In this document: piece after piece, positions 26,260 through 35,361 of the stretch
How the letters are laid out: each line of letters starts with the position of its first letter
How positions within the stretch are numbered: the stretch's first letter is position 1
Assembly: GCF_022829365.1 (NCBI RefSeq)
Contig: NZ_JAKSYJ010000111.1
Location: 62,001 to 126,000 of the forward strand
DNA length: 64,000 nt
Direction: 5' to 3'
Origin: Methylobacterium sp. J-077
GTDB lineage: Bacteria > Pseudomonadota > Alphaproteobacteria > Rhizobiales > Beijerinckiaceae
Notes under the pieces: model-generated
What the model saw: the letters and a program-made list of their open reading frames with translations, nothing else
Told to the model about the DNA's origin: nothing
Database searches by the model: none
Position numbers and translations under genes: made by a program

Positions 26260-29079
26260 ATGCTGGGTCTGACCTTCGCGGCGCCCCTGGCGCTCGCCGC
26301 CCTGATCGGCCTGCCGGCCCTGTGGTTCCTACTGCGGGTGACGCCGCCGCGTCCGCGCCGGATCGAATTCCCGCCGCTCAAGCTCGTCGCCGACCTGATC
26401 CCGCAGCGGCAGACGCCGGCGCGCACCCCGCCCTGGCTGCTGCTCCTGCGCCTGCTGATCGCCGCCGCGCTGATCCTGGCGGTGGCCGGCCCGGTCTGGA
26501 ATCCCGGCGGTGTCGGGGCGGGTGGCGGGCGGAGCGCGCTCCTCGTGCTCCTCGACAACGGCTTCGCCGCCGCCCACGACTGGCGCGACCGGCTGCGCGT
26601 CGCCACCGACGCCGTCGAGGGCGCCGCCCGGGACGGCCGGCCGGTGGCTGTGATCGGCCTGGCCGAGCCGCCCGCGGCCTTCGAGGCCAAGACCCCGGCC
26701 GCCGCCCTGGAACGCCTGCGCGCCCTGGCGCCGCGCCCGATCCTGCCGACTCGCGACGCCCATCTCGCCAGCATCGGGACGTTCCTGGAGAAGAACCGGG
26801 GCGCCGGCCTCGTCTGGATCAGCGACGGCGTCGCCGGGGCGGGCGACGAGCGCTTTGCCAAGGGCTTGGCCGACCTCGTCGGCGGCAGCGGCGCAGCACT
26901 CACAGTGCTGCGGGCGGAGAAACCGCCGGCCCTGGCGCTCACCGCCTCCGAGACCGGCGGCACCCTGACGGTACGAGCCCTGCGGGCGGCCCCGAACGGG
27001 CGCGACACCGGCGTGGTCCGGGCGCTCGACCAGAAAGGCCTGCCGCTGGCCGAGCGCGACATCGCCTTCGCGGCCGACGCCACCGAGGCGACGGCGACGT
27101 TCGAGATGCCCGTGGAACTGCGCAACAGCATCAGCCGCCTTGAGATCGCGGGCGAGCGCTCGGCCGGGGCCGTGGTGCTCCAGGACGAGCGCGGCAAGCG
27201 CCGTCGGGTCGGCCTGGTCTTCGGCGGCACCCTCGACCAGGCCCAGCCGCTGCTGGCACCGACCTATTATCTGGCCCGGGCGCTCCAGCCCTTCGCGGAC
27301 GTGCAGGAGGCGCGCGGCGCCAAGGGCACGGCGGAGTCGATCAACCAGCTCCTCGACAATCAGGTCTCGGTGCTGGTGCTCGCCGATGTCGGCGCGCTGG
27401 ACGAGCGGACCACCGCTCGGGTCGAGAGCTTCGTGAAGGCCGGCGGCATGCTGCTGCGCTTCGCCGGACCGCGCCTCGCCGCCGGCAACGACCCGCTGGT
27501 ACCGGTGCGCTTGCGCCGGGGCAACCGGACGCTCGGCGGCACCCTGTCCTGGGACAGCCCCAAGACCCTGGCGCCGTTCCCACCCGAAAGCCCGTTCGCG
27601 GGCCTGACCCCGCCGGCCGATATCGGCGTGCGCCGCCAGATCCTGGCCGAGCCGGACGGCGACCTGCCGAACCGGACCTGGGCTTCCCTGCAGGACGGCA
27701 CGCCGATCGTCACCGCGCAGAAGCGCGGCCAGGGCACGCTCGTGCTGTTCCACGTCACCGCGGACACCACTTGGTCGAACCTGCCGCTGTCGGGGCTGTT
27801 CATCGACATGCTCCGGCGCGTCGTCGGGCTCGCCGGCACCTCGGCACCGCCAGCCGGAGAGGCCGGCCGCGCGTCTACGATCGTGCTCGCCCCCCGGGCG
27901 ACGCTGGACGGGTTCGGCGCCCTCGGCTCGCCCCCCGCCTCGGCCACCGCGGTGGCGGCCGACTATGCTGACCGGGGGAACGCCGAGCACCCGCCGGGCT
28001 TCTACGGTCCGGCCGATGGCGGCATCAGCGTCAACGCCTTGAAGCCCGACGACCGCCTGAAGACCCTCGACACCGCGGCGCTCGACGGCGCCCGGATCGG
28101 AACCCTCGCCGGAGCCGAGACCCTGGATCTGCGTCCCACGTTGTTCACGCTGGCGCTGCTGCTGCTCGCCCTCGACACCCTAGCCGGCCTGTGGCTCGGG
28201 GGTTTCCTGCGCCGTTCCGCCTGGGCGAGCCGCCTGCGCGGGCGCCCGGCGGTGCTGGCCTTCGCGGGCCTGCTCCTGTTCGCCGCCCTCCCGGTGCAGC
28301 CGCTGCGCGCCGAGGAACCCGCGGCCAACCGGCCGAACGGCATCGAATCCGCCCTCGTCACGCGGCTGGCCTACGTGATCACGGGCGACCCCGCCGTCGA
28401 CGAGGCGAGCCGCACCGGCCTCACCGGCCTGACCCAGATGCTCGCCTCGCGCACCGCCCTCGAACCGGGCGAGCCCGCCGGCATCGACCCGGCCAAGGAC
28501 GAGCTGGCCTTCTACCCGCTGATCTACTGGCCGATCGCGCCGTCCCGGCCCCAGCCCTCGGAGACGGCGATTCGCAAGATCGACGCGTTCATGCGTAACG
28601 GGGGCACGGTCCTGTTCGACACCCGCGACGCGCTCACCGCCCGCCCAGGCGGCCCGCCCTCCCCGGAGGCGGCGTACCTGCGCAAGATGCTGGCGACCCT
28701 CGAAGTGCCGGAGTTGGAGCCGGTGCCCCTCGACCACGTCCTGACCAAGGCGTTCTACCTGGTCGACAGCTTCCCCGGCCGCTACGCCACCGGCCAGACC
28801 TGGGTCGAGGCCCTGCCGCCCGCCGCGGAGGGTGCCGAGCGCCGCCCGGCCCGGGCCGGCGACGGCGTCAGCCCGATCATCATCACCGGCAACGACCTCG
28901 CCGCCGCCTGGGCGGTGGGCCGCCGCGGCGAGCCGCTCTACCCCGTGGTCGGCGGCGACCAGCGCCAGCGCGAGATGGCCTTTCGCGGCGGCGTGAACAT
29001 CGTGATCTACACGCTCACCGGAAACTACAAGGCGGACCAGGTCCACGTGCCCGCGCTGCTGGAGCGGTTGGGGCAGTGA
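26260..29079 (+). CDS. BatA-like / DUF4159 membrane protein
   Basis: The 939-residue product starts with the aerotolerance-regulator (BatA) N-terminal region: two transmembrane helices around ALIGLPALWFLLRVTPP and PPWLLLLRLLIAAALILAV. A periplasmic VWA/glutamine-amidotransferase-like region follows (VLLDNGFAAAHDW, ASVEALSF-type strands), then another membrane pair near residue 630-680. It ends with a DUF4159 domain from about residue 690 (FYPLIYWPIAPSRP, MRNGGTVLFDTRDA). It is part of the MoxR-DUF58 operon, seven bases after DUF58. The client of the system is unknown. Confidence 0.88.
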   Translation: MLGLTFAAPLALAALIGLPALWFLLRVTPPRPRRIEFPPLKLVADLIPQRQTPARTPPWLLLLRLLIAAALILAVAGPVWNPGGVGAGGGRSALLVLLDNGFAAAHDWRDRLRVATDAVEGAARDGRPVAVIGLAEPPAAFEAKTPAAALERLRALAPRPILPTRDAHLASIGTFLEKNRGAGLVWISDGVAGAGDERFAKGLADLVGGSGAALTVLRAEKPPALALTASETGGTLTVRALRAAPNGRDTGVVRALDQKGLPLAERDIAFAADATEATATFEMPVELRNSISRLEIAGERSAGAVVLQDERGKRRRVGLVFGGTLDQAQPLLAPTYYLARALQPFADVQEARGAKGTAESINQLLDNQVSVLVLADVGALDERTTARVESFVKAGGMLLRFAGPRLAAGNDPLVPVRLRRGNRTLGGTLSWDSPKTLAPFPPESPFAGLTPPADIGVRRQILAEPDGDLPNRTWASLQDGTPIVTAQKRGQGTLVLFHVTADTTWSNLPLSGLFIDMLRRVVGLAGTSAPPAGEAGRASTIVLAPRATLDGFGALGSPPASATAVAADYADRGNAEHPPGFYGPADGGISVNALKPDDRLKTLDTAALDGARIGTLAGAETLDLRPTLFTLALLLLALDTLAGLWLGGFLRRSAWASRLRGRPAVLAFAGLLLFAALPVQPLRAEEPAANRPNGIESALVTRLAYVITGDPAVDEASRTGLTGLTQMLASRTALEPGEPAGIDPAKDELAFYPLIYWPIAPSRPQPSETAIRKIDAFMRNGGTVLFDTRDALTARPGGPPSPEAAYLRKMLATLEVPELEPVPLDHVLTKAFYLVDSFPGRYATGQTWVEALPPAAEGAERRPARAGDGVSPIIITGNDLAAAWAVGRRGEPLYPVVGGDQRQREMAFRGGVNIVIYTLTGNYKADQVHVPALLERLGQ

Positions 29080-29123
29080 GTTTTTTGGACACGGTCCCCG
29101 GGCAGCGCTTGCTCCCACCACCA

Positions 29124-29239
29124 CCCCTCATCCTGAGGTGCGACCGCGAAGCGGGCGCCTCGAAGGAGCCCTCCAGCCGGCCGCGCAATTCCTGGAGCCC
29201 TCCTTCGAGGCCGCTGACGCGGCACCTCAGGATGAGGGG
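29124..29239. repeat. Inverted pair of dispersed repeat units inside the MoxR operon
   Basis: CCCCTCATCCTGAGGTGC (29124-29141) and GCCTCGAAGGAGCCCTCCAG (29157-29176) recur in inverted order as CTGGAGCCCTCCTTCGAGGC (29192-29211) and GCACCTCAGGATGAGGGG (29222-29239). The element could form a long cruciform or RNA hairpin between two co-directional genes. A degenerate half copy is at 12619. This is a REP/BIME-like intergenic element of Methylobacterium type. Confidence 0.8.
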
Positions 29240-29293
29240 GTCTGATCGGCCGGCGGCCTCATCCCTCACAAGCATCTCGGAGGCTTGCACGCC

Positions 29294-31378
29294 ATGCTGA
29301 GCCTCAGCTTCACCCCCCTCCTACCCTGGCCGGTCCTGGCCGCCCTGGGCCTGATCGTCGTCGTCCTGGCCGTGCTCGCCTTCGTGGCGCGGGGGCGCAC
29401 CGCGCTGTTGCGCGCCCTGGTGCTCGCCTTGGTCCTGGCGGCCCTCGCCAACCCCGCCCTGGTGCGGGAGGACCGCGAGCCGGTGAAGGACATCGCCGCC
29501 ATCGTAGTCGACCGCTCCGGCTCGCAGGCGCTCGGCGACCGGCCTCAGATGACAGACGCGGTCCGGGCCGAATTGGAGCGCCGCTTCGGGGCGCTCACCA
29601 ATATCGAGCCGCGCTTCGTCGACGTGCCCGACGCCAAGGACGGGGACGACGGCACCAAGCTGTTCACGGCGCTCGGCCAAGCGCTGGCCGACGTGCCGCC
29701 CGAGCGGCTCGCCGGGATCGTGATGCTCACCGACGGCGTGGTCCACGACATTCCGGCCTCGATGGCCCAGCTCGGCATCAAGGCGCCGCTCCACGTGCTG
29801 GTTACCGGCCATCCGGACGAGCGCGACCGGCAGATCAAGCTCCTGGAGGCGCCCCGCTTCGGCATCGTCGGCAAGGATCTGACGATCCGCGCCGAGGTGA
29901 TGGAGCGCGGCGGCACCGGCCACGCCGTGGTCACGGTCCGCCGCGACGGCGAGGAAATCGACCGGCGGGACGTCGCCACCGACAAGCCGTTCGCGCTGAC
30001 CACACGGATCGAGCATGGCGGCCCGAATGTCGTCGAGATCGAGGTCGAGCCGCTGCCGGGGGAATTGACCACGGTCAACAACCGCGCGGTCCTGCCGATC
30101 GAGGGCATCCGCGAGAAGCTTCGCGTGCTGTTGGTCTCCGGCGAGCCGCACCAGGGCGAGCGGACCTGGCGCAACCTGCTGAAATCCGACGCCAACGTCG
30201 ACCTGGTGCACTTCACCATCCTGCGTCCGCCCGAGAAGCAGGACGGCACGCCGATCTCCGAATTGTCGCTGATCGCGTTCCCGACCCGCGAGCTGTTCGT
30301 CCAGAAGATCAAGGACTTCGACCTGATCATCTTCGACCGCTACGCCAACCAGAGCGTGCTGCCGCAGGCCTATTTCGACAACATCGTCCGCTACGTCCGC
30401 GAGGGCGGCGCGCTGCTCGTCGCCGCCGGTCCCGAATATGCCGGGCCGGCGAGCCTGGCCCGCACGCGGCTCGCCGGCATCCTGCCGGGCGACCCGGACG
30501 GGCGGGTGGTCGAGCGCCCCTACAAGGCGACGCCGACCCAGGTCGGCCAGCGCCACCCGGTGACGCGCGACCTGCCGGGCTCGGACGCGAACCCGCCCGC
30601 CTGGGGCGACTGGCTGCGTATCGTCCAGGCCCGCACCCGGCCCGGCATCCAGCCGATCCTGTCGGGAGCCGATGGACTGCCGCTGCTCGCCCTGTCCCGG
30701 GAGGACAAGGGCCGGGTCGCGCTGCTCCTGTCCGACCATGCCTGGCTGTGGGCGCGGGGATACCAGGAAGGCGGCCCCTATCTCGACCTGCTGCGCCGCC
30801 TGGCGCACTGGTTGATGAAGGAGCCGGCCCTCGAAGAGGAGGCCCTGCGGGCGCAGACCACGGGCCGCGGCCGCGAGGTGCGAGTCGAGCGCCAGACCAT
30901 GGCCGACCAGGTCGAGCCGGTCACCGTCACCGGGCCGACCGGCAAGGTGACCACCCTCACCCTCAAGTCCAGCGAGCCCGGCCTGTTCACCGCCACCTTC
31001 GATGCCGAGGCCCTGGGGTTGCATACCCTGCGCTCGGGCAACCTCGTCGCCTTCGTCAGCGTCGGGCCGGCCAACCCGCGCGAGCTCGCTGACGTGTTCA
31101 GCGACACCGAGCGCCTGAAGGCCGTGGCGGAAGGCTCCGGCGGCTCGATCCGCCGGGTCGCGGATGCCGGCGGCGGCACCCAGGTTCCGCGGCTCGCGAC
31201 CGTGCGCAGCGGACGCCTAGCTGGCGGCGACTGGATCGGCTTTCGCCCGAGCGACAGCGCCAATATCCGCGGCGTCGAGGTCTACCCCCTGGCTCTCGGC
31301 CTCGCGGCGCTCGCTGCGCTGGCGGCGGCCGTGCTCGCGATGTGGCTGGTCGAGGGACGCCGCGGGCGGGCGGCTTGA
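29294..31378 (+). CDS. Large membrane protein of the MoxR operon (glutamine-amidotransferase-like fold)
   Basis: The 694-residue product opens with two transmembrane helices (PWPVLAALGLIVVVLAVLAFV; ALLRALVLALVLAALANPALV). A large periplasmic part follows, beginning with a VWA-like strand (IAAIVVDRSGSQALGDR). Near residue 340 it has a DJ-1/glutamine-amidotransferase-like segment (FDLIIFDRYANQSVLPQAYFDNIVRYVREGGALLVAAGPEY) without a nucleophilic Cys. It ends in a transmembrane helix (LGLAALAALAAAVLAMWLVEG). It probably partners with the preceding BatA/DUF4159 protein. An upstream TTG at 29285 is also open. Confidence 0.85.
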   Translation: MLSLSFTPLLPWPVLAALGLIVVVLAVLAFVARGRTALLRALVLALVLAALANPALVREDREPVKDIAAIVVDRSGSQALGDRPQMTDAVRAELERRFGALTNIEPRFVDVPDAKDGDDGTKLFTALGQALADVPPERLAGIVMLTDGVVHDIPASMAQLGIKAPLHVLVTGHPDERDRQIKLLEAPRFGIVGKDLTIRAEVMERGGTGHAVVTVRRDGEEIDRRDVATDKPFALTTRIEHGGPNVVEIEVEPLPGELTTVNNRAVLPIEGIREKLRVLLVSGEPHQGERTWRNLLKSDANVDLVHFTILRPPEKQDGTPISELSLIAFPTRELFVQKIKDFDLIIFDRYANQSVLPQAYFDNIVRYVREGGALLVAAGPEYAGPASLARTRLAGILPGDPDGRVVERPYKATPTQVGQRHPVTRDLPGSDANPPAWGDWLRIVQARTRPGIQPILSGADGLPLLALSREDKGRVALLLSDHAWLWARGYQEGGPYLDLLRRLAHWLMKEPALEEEALRAQTTGRGREVRVERQTMADQVEPVTVTGPTGKVTTLTLKSSEPGLFTATFDAEALGLHTLRSGNLVAFVSVGPANPRELADVFSDTERLKAVAEGSGGSIRRVADAGGGTQVPRLATVRSGRLAGGDWIGFRPSDSANIRGVEVYPLALGLAALAALAAAVLAMWLVEGRRGRAA

Positions 31379-31423
31379 GTTTTTGTGACTTGGAAGGCGG
31401 CCTTGTTTCCCCAATCTGGGCGC

Positions 31424-31453
31424 TCTCCCTCCCCCGCAGAGGGGGGAGGGAGA
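31424..31453. repeat. GC-rich palindromic repeat
   Basis: TCTCCCTCCCCC and GGGGGAGGGAGA flank a short loop centred on GCAGA. The same palindrome family recurs at 48215, 58146-58312 and, in variant form, 55299 and 62236. It sits between the MoxR operon and the yej-like operon and may act as a transcript 3' end or a REP-type site. Confidence 0.7.
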
Positions 31454-31626
31454 CGCGCGCGGATCCGGCCCCCGTCAAAAAAGGCCCTGTGCAGCGCGTC
31501 ACGCCGCGGTCGCGCACCAGCCGGCAACATGTAGCCTCGACGCCCGGGCCGCACCCAGCCTAAGACCCTCGTGAACCCTGAATACCCCCGCACCGCACGG
31601 TGCGCCGACATGGAGACAGCCTGCCC

Positions 31627-33504
31627 GTGACTGGACGCCTCCTCGCCGCGACGCTCGTCGTCGCCTGCCTCCAGTTCGCCCCGGCCCGGGCGCAGGAACC
31701 GGCGGCGATGCCGGCGGCCACGGGCCAGTGGACCCACGCCATCACGTTGATGGGCGAGCCGAAATACGGCCTCGACTTCAAGCATTTCGACTATGCCGAC
31801 CCCGATGCCCCCAAGGGCGGCCTGGTGCGGCTGGGTGCGCAGGGTGGCTTCGACAACTTCAACATCGTGGTCGCCGGCCTGAAGGGCGATCTCGAGAACG
31901 GGGTCCAGCAGATCTACGATACGCTGATGACCGAATCCTCGGACGAGCCGTTCACCTCCTACGGGCTGCTGGCCGAGGCGGTACGGATCGCCCCCGATCT
32001 CGGCTCGGTCTCGTACCGCCTGCGCGAGAACGCCCGCTGGCACGACGGGAAGCCGATCACCCCCGAGGACGTGGTCTGGTCCTACGGCGTGCTGAAGGCT
32101 AACAGCCCGTTCTATGCCGCCTATTACCAGACCGTCGCCAAGGCCGAGGCGACGGGGCCGCGCGAGGTGACCTTCACCTTCACCGAGAAGGGCAACCGCG
32201 AGTTGCCGCAGGTGATCGGCCAGCTGCGCGTCCTGCCCAAGCACTGGTGGGAGGCCAAGGACGCCAACGGCAAGCCGCGCAGCCCCACCGAGACCACCCT
32301 GGAGCCGCCGCTCGGCTCCGGCCCCTACCGGCTCGCCAAGTTCGAGCCCGGCCGCAGCGTCACCTATACCCGCGTGCCGGACTATTGGGGCAAGGACCTG
32401 CCGGTGAATGCCGGGCGCTACAACTTCGACACCGAGCGCTTCGAGTACTTTCGCGACGGCACCGTGCTGGTCGAGGCCCTGAAGGGCGACCTGTACGACT
32501 TCCGGGCCGAGAACATCGCCCGCAACTGGGCCACCGCCTACGACGACTTCCCGGCCGTGAAGGAGGGGCGCCTGATCAAGGAGGCGTTCCCGGAGCGCGG
32601 CATGGGCATCATGCAGGCCTTCGCGTTCAACACCCGCAGGGACAAGTTCAAGGACCCGCGGGTGCGCCGGGCCTTCAACCTGGCGCTCAACTTCGAGGAG
32701 ATGAACAAGGCCCTGTTCTACGGCCTGTACAAGCGCATCAACTCCTACTTCTTCGGTTCGGAACTCGCCTCCGCGGGCCTGCCGGAGGGCGAGGAGAAGG
32801 CGATCCTGGAGAGCGTCAAAGACAAGATCCCGGCTTCGGTCTTCACCACGCCGTATGCCAACCCGGTGAACGAGCCCCAGGACGCCGTGCGGAAAAACCT
32901 GCGCGAGGCCGTCGGGCTGCTGCGCGAGGCCGGCTACGAGTTGCGTGGCGGCAAGATGGTCGACAAGGCCACCGGTGAACCGCTGACGGTCGAGTTCCTC
33001 GAGTTCCAGAATGCCTTCGAGCGGGTGATCCTGCCCTTCTCGGCGCAGCTCAAGCTGATCGGCATCGATGCGACCCTGCGGGTGATCGATGCGGCGCAAT
33101 ACCAGAACCGGATCCGCGATTTCGATTTCGACATCATCACCAACGCCTGGGGCGAGTCGCTCTCGCCGGGCAACGAGCAGCGCGAGTTCTGGGGCTCGGC
33201 GGCGGCCGACAAGCCGGGCTCGCGCAACCTGATCGGGATCAAGGATCCCGGCATCGATGCGCTGATCGAGAAGGTGATCTACGCCCCCGACCGGGCCGGC
33301 CTGGTCGCTGCCACCCGGGCGCTGGACCGGGTGCTGCTCGCCCACGATTACGTCGTGCCGCAATGGTCGGCGAGCGAGCAGCGGACCCTGCGCTGGAACC
33401 GGTTCGGCCACCCGGCGATCCTGCCGCGCTACGCCGGCTCCGGTTTCCCGACGACCTGGTGGTACGACCAGACGCTGGCCGCCAAGACCGGAGCCCCGCG
33501 TTGA
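31627..33504 (+). CDS. YejA-like ABC transporter substrate-binding protein (first copy)
   Basis: The 625-residue family 5 binding protein resembles YejA of the microcin C / peptide importer YejABEF. Signs are THAITLMGEPKYGLDFKHFDYADPDAPKGG near the start, SYRLRENARWHDGKPITPEDV, and DYWGKDLPVNAGRYNFD. It is exported by a Sec signal (LLAATLVVACLQFAPARAQ). The GTG at 31627 is preferred because GGAGA lies about ten bases upstream and the signal peptide starts there; an in-frame GTG at 31600 also exists. Its stop overlaps the start of a second homologue. Confidence 0.88.
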   Translation: MTGRLLAATLVVACLQFAPARAQEPAAMPAATGQWTHAITLMGEPKYGLDFKHFDYADPDAPKGGLVRLGAQGGFDNFNIVVAGLKGDLENGVQQIYDTLMTESSDEPFTSYGLLAEAVRIAPDLGSVSYRLRENARWHDGKPITPEDVVWSYGVLKANSPFYAAYYQTVAKAEATGPREVTFTFTEKGNRELPQVIGQLRVLPKHWWEAKDANGKPRSPTETTLEPPLGSGPYRLAKFEPGRSVTYTRVPDYWGKDLPVNAGRYNFDTERFEYFRDGTVLVEALKGDLYDFRAENIARNWATAYDDFPAVKEGRLIKEAFPERGMGIMQAFAFNTRRDKFKDPRVRRAFNLALNFEEMNKALFYGLYKRINSYFFGSELASAGLPEGEEKAILESVKDKIPASVFTTPYANPVNEPQDAVRKNLREAVGLLREAGYELRGGKMVDKATGEPLTVEFLEFQNAFERVILPFSAQLKLIGIDATLRVIDAAQYQNRIRDFDFDIITNAWGESLSPGNEQREFWGSAAADKPGSRNLIGIKDPGIDALIEKVIYAPDRAGLVAATRALDRVLLAHDYVVPQWSASEQRTLRWNRFGHPAILPRYAGSGFPTTWWYDQTLAAKTGAPR

Positions 33505-35354
33505 CCCGCGGCCCTTGGCGGCCGAGCCGGCGCGGCCTCGTGCTGGGCGCCGGCGCCCTCGCGGCGATCCGTCCCGCCCGGGCCGCCGGCGACGAGCGCC
33601 ACGGCCTGTCGAGCTTCGGCGAGCTGAAATACGCCCCCGGCTTCGCGCATTTCGACTACGTGAACCCGATCGCCCCGAAAGGCGGCCGGTTCTCGACCCA
33701 GCTCACCGGCACGATCGGCAACCAGTCCCTCAACACCTTCAACACGCTCAATATCTACGTGCTGCGCGGCGACGGCGCGGCCGGGCTGGACCAGACCTTC
33801 GACAGCCTGATGGTCCGGGCGCTCGACGAGCCGGACGCGGTCTACGGGCTGGTGGCGCGCGCCGTCACGGTGAGCCCCGACGGCCTGACCTACACCTTCG
33901 CGCTGCGCCCCCAGGCCCATTTCCACGACGGCTCGCGGCTCACCGCACGGGACGCCGCCTTCAGCCTCAAGCTCCTGCGCGACAAGGGCCATCCCTCGAT
34001 CTCCGAGGTGATCCGGCCGATGATCGACGCCCGGGCCGAGGGCGACGACACTCTCGTCGTCACCTTCGCGGAGGGCCGCGCCCGGGACCTGCCGCTGTTC
34101 GTGGCGCAGCTGCCGATTTTTTCGGCTTCCTACTACAGCAACCGCGATTTCGAGGCGTCGAGCCTCGATGCGCCGCTAGGCTCCGGCCCCTACCGGGTCG
34201 GCGCTGTCGATCCCGGCCGCTCCATCGGGCTCGACCGGGTCCCGGATTACTGGGCGGCGGACCTCGCCGTGACGGTGGGGCAGAACAATTTCGACGCGCT
34301 CCGCTACGAGTACTTTCGCGATCGCACCGTGGCCTTCGAGGCGTTCAAGAGCGGCGCCTTCACGGTCCGCGAAGAGTTCACCGCCCGGGTCTGGGCAACC
34401 GGCTACGATTTTCCCGCCGCCACCGAGGGGCGCGTCATCCGGCAGACCGTGCCGGATGCGCGACCCAGCGGCACGCAGGGCTGGTGGATCAACATCCGCC
34501 GGGAGCCGTTCCGCGATCCGCGCATCCGCGAGGCGATCGGCCTGTGCTTCGACTTCGAATGGTCGAACCGCAACCTGATGTACGGCGCCTACACGCGCAC
34601 CGCCTCGTTCTTCGAGAATTCCGACCTCAAGGCCACGGGAGAACCCTCGGCCGAGGAGCTGGCCCTGCTGGAGCCGTTCAAGGACCTGCCCCCGGAGGTG
34701 TTCGCCGAGGCCTGGACGCCCCCCGTCTCGGACGGGTCCGGCCAGGACCGGGCGCTGCTCAAGCGCGCCGACGCCCTGCTGCGCGAGGCCGGTTGCACCC
34801 GCCAGGGCAGCGGCCTCCTGCTGCCGGGCGGCCAGCCCCTGGCCATCGAGTTCCTGGACGACGACCCGGTCTTTCAGGCGGTCACCCAGCCGTTCATCCG
34901 CAATCTCGGCCTGCTCGGGATCAAGGCGACCCATCGCACCGTCGACCCGTCCCAGTACCAGGCCCGGGTCAACGACTTCGACTTCGACGTCACCTCCCGC
35001 CGCTTCGCCGGCGGCGTTACCCCGGGCGCGGAGCTGCGCGAACTCTATGGCTCCCGGGCGGCCACTACCCCGGGCTCCAACAACCTCTCAGGCGTCGCCG
35101 ATCCGGCGCTCGACGCGCTGCTCACCGCCATCGCGGATGCCAAGTCCCGGGCCGCGCTGACCACGGCGTGCCGGGCCCTCGACCGGGTGCTGCGGGCCCA
35201 GCGCTTGTGGGTGCCGATGTGGTATTCCGGCGCGCACCGCCTCGCCCTGTGGGACGTCTACGGCCGCCCGGCGAACCCGCCCAGATACGACCTCGGCGCC
35301 CCCGGCACCTGGTGGTACGAGGCCAACAAGGCCAAGCGGATCGGGCGGGACTAG
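33501..35354 (+). CDS. YejA-like ABC transporter substrate-binding protein (second copy)
   Basis: The 617-residue product is a diverged paralogue of the preceding protein. Shared landmarks are SFGELKYAPGFAHFDYVNPIAPKGG, PLGSGPYRVGAVDPGRSIGLDRVPDYW and YEYFRDRTVAFEAFKSGAF. It starts at a TTG that overlaps the preceding TGA (TTGA), so translation is coupled. The N-terminus (RPSRRGLVLGAGALAAIRPARAAG) has a twin-arginine-like motif, unlike the first copy. Two receptors feeding one permease would widen substrate range. Confidence 0.87.
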   Translation: MTRGPWRPSRRGLVLGAGALAAIRPARAAGDERHGLSSFGELKYAPGFAHFDYVNPIAPKGGRFSTQLTGTIGNQSLNTFNTLNIYVLRGDGAAGLDQTFDSLMVRALDEPDAVYGLVARAVTVSPDGLTYTFALRPQAHFHDGSRLTARDAAFSLKLLRDKGHPSISEVIRPMIDARAEGDDTLVVTFAEGRARDLPLFVAQLPIFSASYYSNRDFEASSLDAPLGSGPYRVGAVDPGRSIGLDRVPDYWAADLAVTVGQNNFDALRYEYFRDRTVAFEAFKSGAFTVREEFTARVWATGYDFPAATEGRVIRQTVPDARPSGTQGWWINIRREPFRDPRIREAIGLCFDFEWSNRNLMYGAYTRTASFFENSDLKATGEPSAEELALLEPFKDLPPEVFAEAWTPPVSDGSGQDRALLKRADALLREAGCTRQGSGLLLPGGQPLAIEFLDDDPVFQAVTQPFIRNLGLLGIKATHRTVDPSQYQARVNDFDFDVTSRRFAGGVTPGAELRELYGSRAATTPGSNNLSGVADPALDALLTAIADAKSRAALTTACRALDRVLRAQRLWVPMWYSGAHRLALWDVYGRPANPPRYDLGAPGTWWYEANKAKRIGRD

Positions 35355-35361
35355 GACGATC

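Noticed and set aside
29015..29290. Small frames through the mirror repeat
   Set aside because: They arise from the inverted repeat and would overlap the flanking genes' ends.
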